Shown: piece by piece, positions 7,481 through 16,388 of the stretch
Numbering within the stretch: the stretch's first letter is position 1
Layout: the number at the start of each line of letters is the position of its first letter
Source: Actinomadura violacea
GTDB taxonomy: Bacteria > Actinomycetota > Actinomycetes > Streptosporangiales > Streptosporangiaceae
Assembly: GCF_017573465.1 (NCBI RefSeq)
Contig: NZ_JAGEPF010000022.1
Coordinates: 1 to 64,000 of the forward strand
Direction: 5' to 3'
Length of the DNA: 64,000 nt
Notes under the pieces: model-generated
The model's input: only the letters and a program-made list of their open reading frames with translations
Told to the model about the DNA's origin: nothing
The model's database searches: none
Translations under genes and position numbers: made by a program

Positions 7481-8820
7481 CGGTCACCTTCCGGGTCGAG
7501 GAGGCGCAGGACGAGGCCCGTCCTGGGCTTGGGGCCGAACGAGGTGGACTTGCGCGGCACCCGCTCGCCGCCGTTCGCGACCGCGAGGACGTCCTCGACC
7601 TTCAGCGGGTTGAGGACGACGGCGGTGCCGCCGGCGCGGCGGGCCCGGTCGAGCGCGGCGGACGGGTCGTCGTGCACGACCTCGATGGCGTTCTCGTTCT
7701 CGGGGACGTTCCACAGGTCCCCGATGAGCAGGTGGTCGAGGACGGCGGTGTCCAGGCACCGCCAGCGCGCGGAGTGCTCGGACGGCATCACGCGGGCCAG
7801 CGCGGCGGGGTCGGGCGAGGTGAGCAGGTGCAGCTTCTCGCTGCCGCCGACCAGGAACGCGGGGCCCTGCGCCTCGCCGAGGGCGCGCACGGCCGGGCTC
7901 TCAGACCCGAACTCGGTGACGGCGAACGCCTTGCGCGCGCGCTCGACCGCGTCGCCAGGCGCCAGGCCCGGCAGGACGCGGTGGATCGCGCCGAGATGCG
8001 GCGGGAACCGCGTCGAGTCCACGAGCAGCGCCAGGCCGCGGTCCCAGGGGCCGGGACCGTCCCCCGCCGCGTGGTGGCGGGCCTGCAGCGCCCGGTACGT
8101 GGCGTAGCGGTGGTGCCCGTCGGCGATCAGCGCCTGCTTCCCCCGCAGGTCGGCGGACACGCGGGCGTGCAGCGCCGGATCGGCGATCCGCCACAGCCGG
8201 TGCGTGAGCCCGTCGTCGGCGCGGAAGCCCAGCAGCGGCTCCTCCCGCGCGGCGTCGTCGACGATCCCGGCCGCGTCCCCGCCGCCCTCGTACACCAGGA
8301 AGATCGGTTCGAGGTTGGCGCGGGCCGCCGCCATCAGCGCCAGCCGGTCGCGGACCGGGCCGGGGAACACGTTCTCGTGCGGCAGCACGACCCGGTCGGC
8401 CTCCGCGCGCAGCCCGAGCGCCCCGATCAGGCCCCGCTGCAGCACCGTCCCGTCCTTGGCCGCCTCGTACACGTACAGGGCCGGGTCGGGGTCGGTTGTG
8501 AGCACCCCCTCGGCGAGCCAGCGGCGCAGCGTCTCGCCCGCCTCCCGGTAGCTCTCCCCGGCGGCCCGCGGCATGTTCAGCCGGACGATGTTGTGCCCGC
8601 CGCCCGACAGCAGCCGGCCGACCTCCGCGTCGTCCACCAGGTCGTAGGGGGGCGTGGTGACCGCGGCCAGGTCGCCCGCCACCTCGGGGACGAACCGGAC
8701 GCCGCGGAACGGCGCCAGCTCCAGCCCGCCGCCCGCCGCGGGCCCCGCGGACCCGAAGATCCGGGCGCTGAACTGTTCCGGTCCGAGCCCGGAGGGGAGG
8801 TCGTCGTCCACTGTGGGCAT
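7477..8820 (-). CDS. DUF1015 family protein
   Basis: 447 residues matching the widespread DUF1015 family: LAPFRGVRFVPEVAGDLAAV near the start, TTPPYDLV, VLPHENVF and the hallmark ADGHHRYATY in the middle. The family is of unknown biochemical function. Start ATG 8820; upstream extension of the frame is a shadow. It begins an operon with the NUDIX gene (4-base ATGA overlap) and is divergent from a small TPR gene with a 72-bp gap. Confidence 0.9.
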   Translation of the reverse strand: MPTVDDDLPSGLGPEQFSARIFGSAGPAAGGGLELAPFRGVRFVPEVAGDLAAVTTPPYDLVDDAEVGRLLSGGGHNIVRLNMPRAAGESYREAGETLRRWLAEGVLTTDPDPALYVYEAAKDGTVLQRGLIGALGLRAEADRVVLPHENVFPGPVRDRLALMAAARANLEPIFLVYEGGGDAAGIVDDAAREEPLLGFRADDGLTHRLWRIADPALHARVSADLRGKQALIADGHHRYATYRALQARHHAAGDGPGPWDRGLALLVDSTRFPPHLGAIHRVLPGLAPGDAVERARKAFAVTEFGSESPAVRALGEAQGPAFLVGGSEKLHLLTSPDPAALARVMPSEHSARWRCLDTAVLDHLLIGDLWNVPENENAIEVVHDDPSAALDRARRAGGTAVVLNPLKVEDVLAVANGGERVPRKSTSFGPKPRTGLVLRLLDPEGDR

Positions 8821-8892
8821 GGTAATCAGCGACGGGCCCCCGCGCGTCGGCCGGGTACCGTCGTGGCGATCAAGGTCCGATGGGAGGTCCAC

Positions 8893-9336
8893 ATGAGTGT
8901 TGAAGGACCGGGACGCCCGGACGATTCCCAGGGCGACGGCCCGGGCGAGCATTCCGCCGCCCCCGGCGGCGGCGTCTACGAGTGGTACACGCGGGGGCTG
9001 GAGCTGGTGCGCTCGGGGAGCGCGTCGGCCGCGCTGCAGCTGCTGAGCAGGGCGGCGGAGGCCGAGCCCGCCTCGCACAGCATCCGGGAGGCGCTCGCCC
9101 GGGCGCAGTTCGGGGCGCGGCAGTTCGGCGCGGCGGCCGAGAGCTTCCAGAGCATCGTGGAGGAGGAGCCCGCCGAGGACTACGCGCGCTTCGGGTTAGG
9201 GTTGTCGCTCAGCCGGATGGGCGACTTCGAGGGCGCGGTCGAGCATCTCGCGCTCGCGGCGGCGATGCGTCCCGAGAACCAGGACTACGCGCGGGCGCTG
9301 CGGCACGCCCGGGCGACCCTCGCGTCCCGCAGGTGA
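8893..9336 (+). CDS. small TPR protein
   Basis: 147 residues. After a Gly/Pro-rich N-terminus (1-30) there are about three TPR-like helix pairs (YTRGLELVRSGSASAALQLL, ALARAQFGARQFGAAAESF, FGLGLSLSRMGDFEGAVEHL). GGGAGG at 8882-8887 supports ATG 8893. It precedes the HAD phosphatase by 71 bases in the same direction. Probable scaffold protein; partner unknown. Confidence 0.85.
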   Translation: MSVEGPGRPDDSQGDGPGEHSAAPGGGVYEWYTRGLELVRSGSASAALQLLSRAAEAEPASHSIREALARAQFGARQFGAAAESFQSIVEEEPAEDYARFGLGLSLSRMGDFEGAVEHLALAAAMRPENQDYARALRHARATLASRR

Positions 9337-9407
9337 CCCCCGTCCGCCCCCCGAACGAAGGCCGTGCCCCCGGCGAGCTGTGGCCCCCCGATCCCGAGGA
9401 GCGTGCG

Positions 9408-10421
9408 ATGAAGGGCAGTGACCGTCCCCTGAGCGAGGCGTACGACGTCGCCCTGCTGGACCTCGACGGCGTCGTGTACGTCGGGCAGCGGCCCGTCCCG
9501 GCGGCGGCCGACGCGCTCGCCAAGGCGCGCGCGGCGGGGCAGCGGCCGGCGTTCGTGACCAACAACGCGTCGCGGACGCCGTCGGCGGTGGCGGCGCTGC
9601 TCAACGAGGTCGGCGTCCCCGCGAACGCCGAAGACGTGGTGACCTCCGCGCAGGCCGCCGCCCGGCTGCTGGCCGAGCGGCTGCCCGCCGGGTCGGAGGT
9701 GCTGGTGGTCGGCGGGATGGGGCTGCGGCACGCCCTGTACGCGCGGGGCCTGCGGCCGGTGTCGGTGGCGTCCGGGCGTCCCGCCGCGGTCGTGCAGGGC
9801 TACGACGTGCGGCTGTCCTACGGGCTGCTGTCGGAGGGCGCCCAGGCCGTCAGCATGGGCGCCCTGTTCGTCGGCTCCAACCGCGACCTGACGATCCCGG
9901 GCGGCGGCGGCCCGCTGCACCCCGGCAACGGCGCGCTGCTGCGCGTGATCAGCTCCGCCACGGGCGTCGAGCCGATCGTCACGGGCAAGCCCGAGCGGCC
10001 GCTGCACCAGGAGTCGATCATGCGGACGGGCGCCGAGCGGCCCCTGGTCGTCGGCGACCGCCTGGACACCGACATCGAGGGCGCCCACAACGGCGGCGCC
10101 GACAGCCTGCTGGTCTTCACCGGCGTGACCGACCACATGCAGGCCCTGACCGCCCCGCCGAACCACCGGCCCACCTACCTCGCGCACGACCTGAACGGCC
10201 TGCTCATCCCGCACCCCGAGGTCGCGCGGGACGGCGGCCGGCACTCCTGCGGCGGCTGGACGGTCACCAGGGACGCCGACCGGTTCGGCGTCACCGGCTC
10301 GGGCGAGCCCTACGACGGCCTGCGCGCCCTCGCGTCGGCCGCCTGGGAGAACGAGGCCCCGCCGGCGGCGGAGGCGCTCAGCGGCGCGCTGGACGCCCTG
10401 GGACTGCCCCGGCTCCGCTGA
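9408..10421 (+). CDS. HAD-superfamily (IIA) phosphatase
   Basis: 337 residues. HAD motif I is LLDLDGVVYVG (Asp nucleophile near residue 16), motif II is FVTNNAS, motif III Lys is in ITGKPERPLH-like VTGKPE, and motif IV is VVGDRLDTDI. This is the NagD/4-nitrophenylphosphatase-like group, with a C-terminal extension of about 60 residues after the core. ATG 9408 has GAGGA 7 bases upstream. The gene commonly precedes tlyA in actinobacteria. Likely a sugar-phosphate or nucleotide phosphatase. Confidence 0.9.
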   Translation: MKGSDRPLSEAYDVALLDLDGVVYVGQRPVPAAADALAKARAAGQRPAFVTNNASRTPSAVAALLNEVGVPANAEDVVTSAQAAARLLAERLPAGSEVLVVGGMGLRHALYARGLRPVSVASGRPAAVVQGYDVRLSYGLLSEGAQAVSMGALFVGSNRDLTIPGGGGPLHPGNGALLRVISSATGVEPIVTGKPERPLHQESIMRTGAERPLVVGDRLDTDIEGAHNGGADSLLVFTGVTDHMQALTAPPNHRPTYLAHDLNGLLIPHPEVARDGGRHSCGGWTVTRDADRFGVTGSGEPYDGLRALASAAWENEAPPAAEALSGALDALGLPRLR

Positions 10422-10423
10422 CG

Positions 10424-10477
10424 GCGCTCGCGGCCCGGGCTGCGCTCGTGACCAGGGCGGTGCTCGCGGCCCGGGCG
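10424..10477. repeat. three 18-bp tandem repeats between convergent genes
   Basis: Units at 10424, 10442 and 10460, consensus GCGCTCGCGGCCCGGGCG; the middle unit is divergent. They fill the gap between the HAD gene and the convergent SCP2-like gene. No strong hairpin is seen. Confidence 0.55.
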
Positions 10478-10481
10478 GCGG

Positions 10482-10823
10482 TCACAGCAGCCGGCGCAGC
10501 CGCAGCAGGTCGAACACGCTCGCCTCGACCCGCAGGCGGCCCGCCGCCCACGCCTTGGCCGGGTTCAGCTCGTCGTGCGCCATGGCGACCAGGTCGTCGC
10601 TGTCCACGATCAGGCGGACCTGCGCCGAGGCCGGGTCGGCGGCGGGCTCGAACGGGTCCAGGCCGCCCACGTGCAGCCGCGTCCGGTAGGCCAGCCCGAG
10701 ATCGGGGATGCGGCAGCTGATCGTGCGCTCGACCACGTGCTCGGCGAACCGGTCGGAGTCCACCTCCGCCAGCCGCTCCGCGATCCGGTCGAGCGCCGTC
10801 CGGCAGTCGTCCTCGTTCGCCAT
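10482..10823 (-). CDS. SCP2-like sterol-carrier domain protein
   Basis: 113 residues comprising one SCP2-like domain: an N-terminal helix (CRTALDRIAERLAEVD), beta strands carrying RTISCRIPDLGLAYRTRLHVGGL, and the family end motif NPAKAWAAGRLRVEASVFDLLRLRRL, which resembles the SCP2 signature GKLKVKGD. ATG 10823 is used. It lies against the direction of its neighbours, inside the HAD-tlyA run. A lipid or hydrophobic-ligand binding role is possible. Confidence 0.78.
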   Translation of the reverse strand: MANEDDCRTALDRIAERLAEVDSDRFAEHVVERTISCRIPDLGLAYRTRLHVGGLDPFEPAADPASAQVRLIVDSDDLVAMAHDELNPAKAWAAGRLRVEASVFDLLRLRRLL

Positions 10824-10937
10824 GGTCAGGCCGTTCCCCGTTCGATCGGCAACGATGTCGTCCTGGGACGGTAGCGTTCGCAGTGGGCGTGCGGCGACTC
10901 GCCGCCCGCGCCGGGGAACCAACGGGAGGTACACGTG

Positions 10938-11246
10938 ATGTCCGACGAGCCCGCGACGACGCCGGATCCGGCGCCGTCCCCGCTCGCCGGGAACGGCGGC
11001 GGGGAGCCGGGCGTCCCGGCCGCGCCGCCGCCCGAGCCCACCGGCGACCCGCGGGTGGACGAGGTCCTCGCGCGCCTGGGCGAACTGCCCGGACGGCCCG
11101 TCGCCGAGCACGTCGAGATCTTCGCGGACGTCCACCAGCGCCTCCAGGACCTGCTGGCCGGCGCGGAGGGGCCCTCCGCCGAGGCGGGGCCGCCCGTGCC
11201 GCCGCCGCGGCCCGCGTTCCCCGACGCGCTGCGCCCCCGCGCATGA
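10938..11246 (+). CDS. hypothetical protein upstream of tlyA
   Basis: 102 residues. The first 40 are Pro/Ala/Gly-rich and likely disordered. A helical segment follows (DPRVDEVLARLGELPGRPVAEHVEIFADVHQRLQDLL), then a Pro-rich tail. GGGAGG at 10924-10929 supports ATG 10938; GTG 10935 overlaps it. Similar short proteins with the VDEVLARLxEL...HVEVFxDVHxRLxxxL core lie before tlyA in other actinobacteria, from memory. Function unknown. Confidence 0.8.
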   Translation: MSDEPATTPDPAPSPLAGNGGGEPGVPAAPPPEPTGDPRVDEVLARLGELPGRPVAEHVEIFADVHQRLQDLLAGAEGPSAEAGPPVPPPRPAFPDALRPRA

Positions 11247-11286
11247 GCCCCGCGATCACCATGGTGACGACCACCGGAGCGGGCCG

Positions 11287-12090
11287 ATGGCGGTGAGGAG
11301 GCGGCTGGACGCCGAACTGGTGCGCCGCGAGCTCGCCCGGTCCCGGGAGCACGCGAGCCAGCTGATCGCCGACGGCCGGGTCAAGGTCGGCGGGCAGCGC
11401 GCGGCCAAGCCCGCGACGCAGGTCGAGACGAGCGCGGCGATCCTCGTCGAGGAGGCCGCCGGGGGGCCCGAGTACGTCTCGCGCGGCGGCCACAAGCTCG
11501 CCGGCGCCCTGGAGGCGTTCGAGGGCCTGGCGACCGAGGGCCGCGTCTGCCTGGACGCGGGCGCCTCGACCGGCGGGTTCACCGACGTGCTGCTGCGCGC
11601 CGGCGCCGCGCACGTGTACGCCGTCGACGTCGGGTACGGCCAGATCGCCTGGTCGCTGCGGACCGACGAGCGGGTCACGGTGATCGAGCGGGTCAACGTC
11701 CGCGACCTCGAGCCGGAAACGCTCGGCGGCGCCCGGCCCGGCCTGGTCGTCGGCGACCTGTCGTTCATCTCGCTCAAGCTCGTCCTCGGGCCCCTGCAGC
11801 GCTGCGCGGCCCCGGACGCCGACTACGCGATGATGGTCAAGCCCCAGTTCGAGGTCGGCAAGGACCGGGTCGGCGCCGGCGGCGTCGTCCGCGACCCGGA
11901 GTTGCGCGCCGAGGCGGTCCGGGACGTCGCCGGGCACGCCGCGACGCTCGGGCTCGGCGTCCTCGGCGTGGCCGCGAGCCCGCTGCCCGGGCCGTCGGGG
12001 AACGTCGAGTACTTCCTGTGGCTGCGCGCCGGCGCCCCGCCGCTCGCCGGCGCCGACCTGGACAAGGCGATCGCGGAGGGCCCGCAGTGA
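11287..12090 (+). CDS. tlyA: TlyA rRNA 2'-O-methyltransferase
   Basis: 267 residues. The N-terminal S4 RNA-binding domain (residues 1-60: RRLDAELVRRELARSREHA, then ADGRVKVGG) is followed by a FtsJ-like methyltransferase domain with SRGGHKL, SAM motif LDAGASTGGFTD, YAVDVGYGQIAW and MVKPQFEVG. Known TlyA proteins methylate 16S rRNA C1409 and 23S rRNA C1920, and their loss gives capreomycin resistance. It is part of a tlyA-nadK-recN run. Confidence 0.95.
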   Translation: MAVRRRLDAELVRRELARSREHASQLIADGRVKVGGQRAAKPATQVETSAAILVEEAAGGPEYVSRGGHKLAGALEAFEGLATEGRVCLDAGASTGGFTDVLLRAGAAHVYAVDVGYGQIAWSLRTDERVTVIERVNVRDLEPETLGGARPGLVVGDLSFISLKLVLGPLQRCAAPDADYAMMVKPQFEVGKDRVGAGGVVRDPELRAEAVRDVAGHAATLGLGVLGVAASPLPGPSGNVEYFLWLRAGAPPLAGADLDKAIAEGPQ

Positions 12091-12239
12091 TCGCGCGGAG
12101 GCGCGCGGCCGTACAGAGGACGTCCGCGGACACGGCGGCCCGCGGAAGGGCGCCCGCGGCGGGAACGCCCGCACGGGGGGCGTTCGTCGAGAGGACGTCG
12201 GCACGGCGGGTCGGGCCGGGGAGTGGGGCGAGGGTATGA
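12087..12239 (+). CDS. candidate 50-residue ORF bridging tlyA and nadK
   Basis: GTG 12087 overlaps the tlyA TGA (GTGA) and has GGAGGG at 12075-12080, 6 bases upstream. Its own TGA (12237-12239) overlaps the nadK ATG (ATGA). The 50-residue product is Arg/Ala-rich and basic, with an internal echo VQRTSA / VERTSA. Both junctions look like translational coupling, but the composition is also what random GC-rich frames give, so the protein itself may be unimportant or not made. Confidence 0.38.
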   Translation: MIARRRAAVQRTSADTAARGRAPAAGTPARGAFVERTSARRVGPGSGARV

Positions 12240-13264
12240 GCAAGAGGTCGGTGCTGGTCGTGGCGCACACCGGGCGGCCGGAGGCGGTCCGCAGCGCCCA
12301 GCTGGTCATCGAGCGGCTCAGCACGGCCGGGATCTGCGTCCGGGTGCTGGACCGCGAGGCCGCCGACATCGGCTGCGCGGGCGTGGACGTGATGCCGAGC
12401 ACCGCGGCCGCCGCCGAGGGCGCCGAGGTCGTGATGGTGCTCGGCGGCGACGGCACGCTGCTGCGCGCCGCCGACCTCACCCGCACGTCCGGGACGGCGC
12501 TGCTCGGCGTGAACCTCGGGCACGTCGGGTTCCTCGCCGAGGCCGAGCGGGAGGATCTCGCCGCCACCGTCGACCGGGTCGTCACCCGCCGCTACGACGT
12601 CGAGGAGCGGATGACGATCGACGTCACCGTCCGCCGCAACGGCACGGTGATGGGCGCGACGTGGGCGCTGAACGAGGCCAGTATCGAGAAGGCCGAGCGG
12701 GAGCGGATGCTGGAGGTCGTCGCCGAGATCGACGGCCGCCCGCTGTCGAACTGGGGCTGCGACGGGGTGGTGTGCGCCACCCCGACCGGCTCGACCGCGT
12801 ACGCGTTCTCCGCCGGCGGCCCCGTGGTGTGGCCGGAGGTCGAGGCGATGCTGGTGGTGCCGATCAGCGCGCACTCGCTGTTCGCCCGCCCGCTGGTGGT
12901 CTCGCCGCGCTCGCTGGTCGCGGTGGAGGTGCTCGCGGACACGCCGCGCGCGGTGCTGTGGTGCGACGGGCAGCGCACCCTCGACCTGCCGCCCGGCGCG
13001 CGGGTCGAGGTGCGGCGCGGCGCGGAGCCGGTCCGGCTCGCCCGGCTGCACCTCACCCCGTTCACCGACCGGCTGGTCACCAAGTTCGGGCTGCCCGTGA
13101 CGGGCTGGCGCGGCCGGGTCAGGCAGCCCGCGACGCCGTCCCCGGCCGAGGAGATGCCGCAGGTCACGGGGGTCGAGACGATCGGAGGCGGATCCGGGCC
13201 CGCGCCGGAGGCGCCCGGTCTCGCCGGGACGGACGGGGGAGCATCCGGCGCACAGAGTGGATAA
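12236..13264 (+). CDS. nadK: NAD kinase
   Basis: 342 residues. The signature GGDGT occurs as LGGDGTLLRAAD (residues about 69-80), followed by GVNLGHVGFLAE and the C-terminal beta-sandwich motif DGVVCATPTGSTAYAFSAGGP. It phosphorylates NAD to NADP in the cytoplasm. The tail of about 35 residues after the core is disordered and Gly/Pro-rich. Its position between tlyA and recN is standard for actinobacteria. Confidence 0.95.
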   Translation: MSKRSVLVVAHTGRPEAVRSAQLVIERLSTAGICVRVLDREAADIGCAGVDVMPSTAAAAEGAEVVMVLGGDGTLLRAADLTRTSGTALLGVNLGHVGFLAEAEREDLAATVDRVVTRRYDVEERMTIDVTVRRNGTVMGATWALNEASIEKAERERMLEVVAEIDGRPLSNWGCDGVVCATPTGSTAYAFSAGGPVVWPEVEAMLVVPISAHSLFARPLVVSPRSLVAVEVLADTPRAVLWCDGQRTLDLPPGARVEVRRGAEPVRLARLHLTPFTDRLVTKFGLPVTGWRGRVRQPATPSPAEEMPQVTGVETIGGGSGPAPEAPGLAGTDGGASGAQSG

Positions 13265-13322
13265 TCTCCACAGGCGCTGATCGGGGATTCGTTTGCGGAG
13301 GGTTGTGACGCTGGTGCGTCCG

Positions 13323-15029
13323 ATGGTCGATGAGGTGCGGATCCAGGGCCTCGGCGTGATCGACGAGGCCGTGCTCGATCTGTCGCCGGGGTTCAACGTG
13401 GTCACCGGCGAGACCGGGGCCGGCAAGACCATGGTGGTGACGAGCCTGGGGCTGCTGTTCGGCGGCCGCGCCGACCCGCAGCGGGTCCGGCCGGGCGCGG
13501 GCCGCGCCACCGTGGAGGGCCGGATCGTGGTCGACCCGGGCGGCCGCGCGGTCGAGCGGGTCGAGGAGTCCGGCGGCGAGCTGGACGAGGGCGCGCTGAT
13601 CGTGACCCGGTCGGTGTCGGCGGAGGGCCGCTCCCGGGCGTTCCTGGGCGGCCGGTCCGTTCCGGTGAGCGTGCTGATCACCCTCGCCGACGATCTGGTC
13701 GCCGTGCACGGCCAGTCCGACCAGCAGCGGCTGCTGCAGGCCGGGCGGCAGCGCGGCGCCCTCGACCGGTACGCGGGCGGTTCCCTCACCAAGCCGATGC
13801 GCGCCTACACCAAGGCCTACCAGCGGCACCGGCAGGTGAGCGCGTTGCTGGAGGAGCTGACGACCCGGTCGCGTGAGCGCGCGCAGGAGGCCGACGTGCT
13901 CCGCTTCGGCCTGGAGGAGATCGAGAAGGTCGACCCCAAGGACGGCGAGGACGTCGACCTCGCCGCCGAGGAGGAGCGGCTCGGGCACGCCGACGCGCTG
14001 CGCGGCGCCGCCGACACCGCGCACGAGGCGCTGCTCGGCGACGCGGCCGCCGCGTTCGAGGCCGCGAACGTCACGAGCCTGCTCGGCCAGGCGCGCAACG
14101 CCCTGGAGGCCGTCCGCGAGCACGACCCGGACCTCGCGGCGCTCGCCGACCGGCTCGCCGAGGCCGGCTACCTCGTCACCGACGTCGGCACCGACCTGGC
14201 GTCCTACGCCGAGTCCGTGGACGCCGACCCGGCGCGGCTCGCTGTCGTCCAGGAGCGGCGCGCCGAGCTGACCTCGCTGGTCCGCAAGTACGGCGGCGCG
14301 GAGGGCACGGTCGCCGAGGTGCTGGAGTGGGCGCGCCGGTCCGCGGCGCGCCTCACCGAGCTGGACGGCGACGACGGCCGCATCGAGGAGCTGCGCGCCG
14401 AGCACGCCGAGCTGGCCGAGCGGCTCGCCGCCGAGGCGGCGGAGCTGACCGCGGTCCGCGGCCGCGCCGCCGAGCGGTTCTCCGACGCGGTCACCGCGGA
14501 GCTGACCGCGCTGGCGATGCCGCACGCCCGCGTCGTGGTGACCGTCACCCCCACCGGCGACTACGGCCCGCACGGCGTCGACGAGGTGGAGGTGCGGCTC
14601 GCCCCGCACCCCGGCGCCCCGCCGCTGCCGCTGCACAAGGGCGCCTCGGGTGGCGAGCTGTCCCGGGTGATGCTGGCGATCGAGGTGGTGTTCGCCGGCG
14701 CCGACCCCGTCCCGACGTTCGTGTTCGACGAGGTCGACGCGGGCGTCGGCGGCAAGGCGGCGGTGGAGATCGGCCGCCGCCTGGCCCGGCTGGCCCGCAA
14801 CGCGCAGGTGATCGTCGTCACGCACCTGCCGCAGGTCGCCGCGTTCGCCGACCAGCACCTGCTGGTGGAGAAGTCCGACGACGGCACCGTCACCAGCAGC
14901 GGCGTCACCGCGCTGGACCGGGAGGGGCGGATCCGGGAGCTGTCCCGGATGCTCGCCGGCCTGGAGGACTCCGAGCTCGGCCGGGCGCACGCCGAGGAAC
15001 TGCTGGCCATGGCCGCCGAGGAACGCTAG
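13323..15029 (+). CDS. recN: DNA repair protein RecN
   Basis: 568 residues, an SMC-like ATPase for double-strand break repair. It has N-terminal Walker A ETGAGKTM, a Q-loop region HGQSDQQRLL, coiled-coil stretches (about 160-370), an ABC signature LHKGASGGELSRVMLA and Walker B FVFDEVDAGVGGKAA near the C-terminus. Start ATG 13323 fits family N-termini (VDEVRIQGLGVIDEA). GTG 13314, 11 bases after GGAGGG (13297-13302), is the better-spaced alternative. No SOS box is evident upstream. Confidence 0.94.
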   Translation: MVDEVRIQGLGVIDEAVLDLSPGFNVVTGETGAGKTMVVTSLGLLFGGRADPQRVRPGAGRATVEGRIVVDPGGRAVERVEESGGELDEGALIVTRSVSAEGRSRAFLGGRSVPVSVLITLADDLVAVHGQSDQQRLLQAGRQRGALDRYAGGSLTKPMRAYTKAYQRHRQVSALLEELTTRSRERAQEADVLRFGLEEIEKVDPKDGEDVDLAAEEERLGHADALRGAADTAHEALLGDAAAAFEAANVTSLLGQARNALEAVREHDPDLAALADRLAEAGYLVTDVGTDLASYAESVDADPARLAVVQERRAELTSLVRKYGGAEGTVAEVLEWARRSAARLTELDGDDGRIEELRAEHAELAERLAAEAAELTAVRGRAAERFSDAVTAELTALAMPHARVVVTVTPTGDYGPHGVDEVEVRLAPHPGAPPLPLHKGASGGELSRVMLAIEVVFAGADPVPTFVFDEVDAGVGGKAAVEIGRRLARLARNAQVIVVTHLPQVAAFADQHLLVEKSDDGTVTSSGVTALDREGRIRELSRMLAGLEDSELGRAHAEELLAMAAEER

Positions 15030-15057
15030 CGCACGTCCGAACAGGGAGAACGCACAA

Positions 15058-15147
15058 GTGAACACGGTCCGCGACGGTGCTGACACGCCCCGTCGATCGC
15101 CGCTGCGGCTCTTTACTCGCGTGCTCTGGCAGGATGGCAGGCGATGA
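15058..15147 (+). CDS. candidate 29-residue leader ORF before steA
   Basis: GTG 15058 follows GGGAG (15044-15048) with 9-base spacing. The frame stays open for 29 codons (beginning MNTVRDGADTPRRSPLRLF) and its TGA overlaps the steA ATG (ATGA at 15144-15147). This looks like a translationally coupled leader. Nothing else supports a functional peptide. Confidence 0.35.
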   Translation: MNTVRDGADTPRRSPLRLFTRVLWQDGRR

Positions 15148-16388
15148 ACGAACCGGCTCCCACCACCGAGCGGCGCGCCCGGCTGACGCAGCGGCTGACG
15201 CTGCCGCGCCGCGTGCTCGCGCTCGGCCGCGGCCGCGAGGACGGCCGGCAGGGGGTCAGCGCGACCGTCCGGCTGGACCGCCGCACCAAGGACCTGACCA
15301 AGCGGCTGCAGCCCGGCGAGGTCGCCGTGATCGACCACGTCGACCTCGACCGGGTCAGCGCCGAGGCGCTGGTGTCGTGCCAGGTCGGCGCGGTGGTGAA
15401 CGTCGCGCCGAGCATCTCGGGCCGGTACCCGAACCTCGGCCCGCAGATCCTGGTGGACGCCGGCGTCCCGCTCATCGACGACGTCGGCCCGGAGATCTTC
15501 GGCAAGCTGCACGAGGGCGACCAGGTCCGGGTCGAGGGGGAGTGCGTCCACCTCGGCGAGGACGTCGTCGCCAAGGGCACCGAGCAGACCGCCGAGACGG
15601 TCGAGACGGCGCTCACCGAGGCCAAGGCGGGGCTCGCCAGCCAGCTCGAGGCGTTCGTCGCCAACACGATGGAGTACGTCAAGCGCGAGCGCGACCTGCT
15701 CATCGACGGCGTCGGCGTGCCCGACGTGGCCACCAAGATCAACGGCCGGCACGCGCTGATCGTGGTCCGCGGCTACCACTACCGCGAGGACATCGCGACG
15801 CTGCGGCCCTACATCCGCGAGTACCGGCCGGTGCTGATCGGGGTGGACGGCGGCGCGGACGCGCTGCTGGAGGCCGGCTACCGCCCCGACATGATCGTCG
15901 GCGACATGGACTCGGTCTCCGACGACGCGCTGACCTGCGGCGCGGAGATCGTCGTGCACGCCTACCGGGACGGGCGGGCGCCCGGGCTGAAGCGCGTGCA
16001 CGAGCTGGGCCAGGAGGCCGTGGTGTTCCCCGCCACGGCCACCAGCGAGGACATCGCGATGCTGCTCGCCGACGACAAGGGCGCCACCCTGATCGTCGCG
16101 GTCGGCACGCACGCCAACATGGTCGAGTTCCTCGACAAGGGCCGCGCCGGCATGGCCAGCACGTTCCTCACCCGGCTGCGGGTCGGCAGCAAGCTGGTGG
16201 ACGCCAAGGGCGTCTCCCGGCTCTACCGCAGCCGGATCTCCACCTGGTCGCTGCTGTTCCTCGTCCTCGGCGCCTTCGTCGCCATCGTCACCGCCGTCGC
16301 CATGTCCCCGGCGGGGGACGTCATCAGTCCCCTGCTGGCCGACCGCTGGCACGCCTTCGTCTTCTGGCTGACCGGACTCTTCACGTGA
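15144..16388 (+). CDS. steA: cytokinetic-ring protein SteA
   Basis: 414 residues. The core resembles a thiamin pyrophosphokinase catalytic fold (GVDGGADALLEAGYRPDMIVGDMDSVSDDAL, about residues 233-263). A single transmembrane helix lies near the C-terminus (WSLLFLVLGAFVAIVTAVAM). In Corynebacterium glutamicum SteA and SteB form an envelope complex at the division site. Here the steA stop overlaps the steB GTG by four bases, so the pair is co-translated. TPK activity has not been shown for SteA to my knowledge. Confidence 0.9.
   Translation: MNEPAPTTERRARLTQRLTLPRRVLALGRGREDGRQGVSATVRLDRRTKDLTKRLQPGEVAVIDHVDLDRVSAEALVSCQVGAVVNVAPSISGRYPNLGPQILVDAGVPLIDDVGPEIFGKLHEGDQVRVEGECVHLGEDVVAKGTEQTAETVETALTEAKAGLASQLEAFVANTMEYVKRERDLLIDGVGVPDVATKINGRHALIVVRGYHYREDIATLRPYIREYRPVLIGVDGGADALLEAGYRPDMIVGDMDSVSDDALTCGAEIVVHAYRDGRAPGLKRVHELGQEAVVFPATATSEDIAMLLADDKGATLIVAVGTHANMVEFLDKGRAGMASTFLTRLRVGSKLVDAKGVSRLYRSRISTWSLLFLVLGAFVAIVTAVAMSPAGDVISPLLADRWHAFVFWLTGLFT

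Noticed and set aside
13164..16352. 1062-codon minus-strand frame opposite recN and steA
   Set aside because: Antisense shadow; recN and steA motifs on the plus strand are complete.
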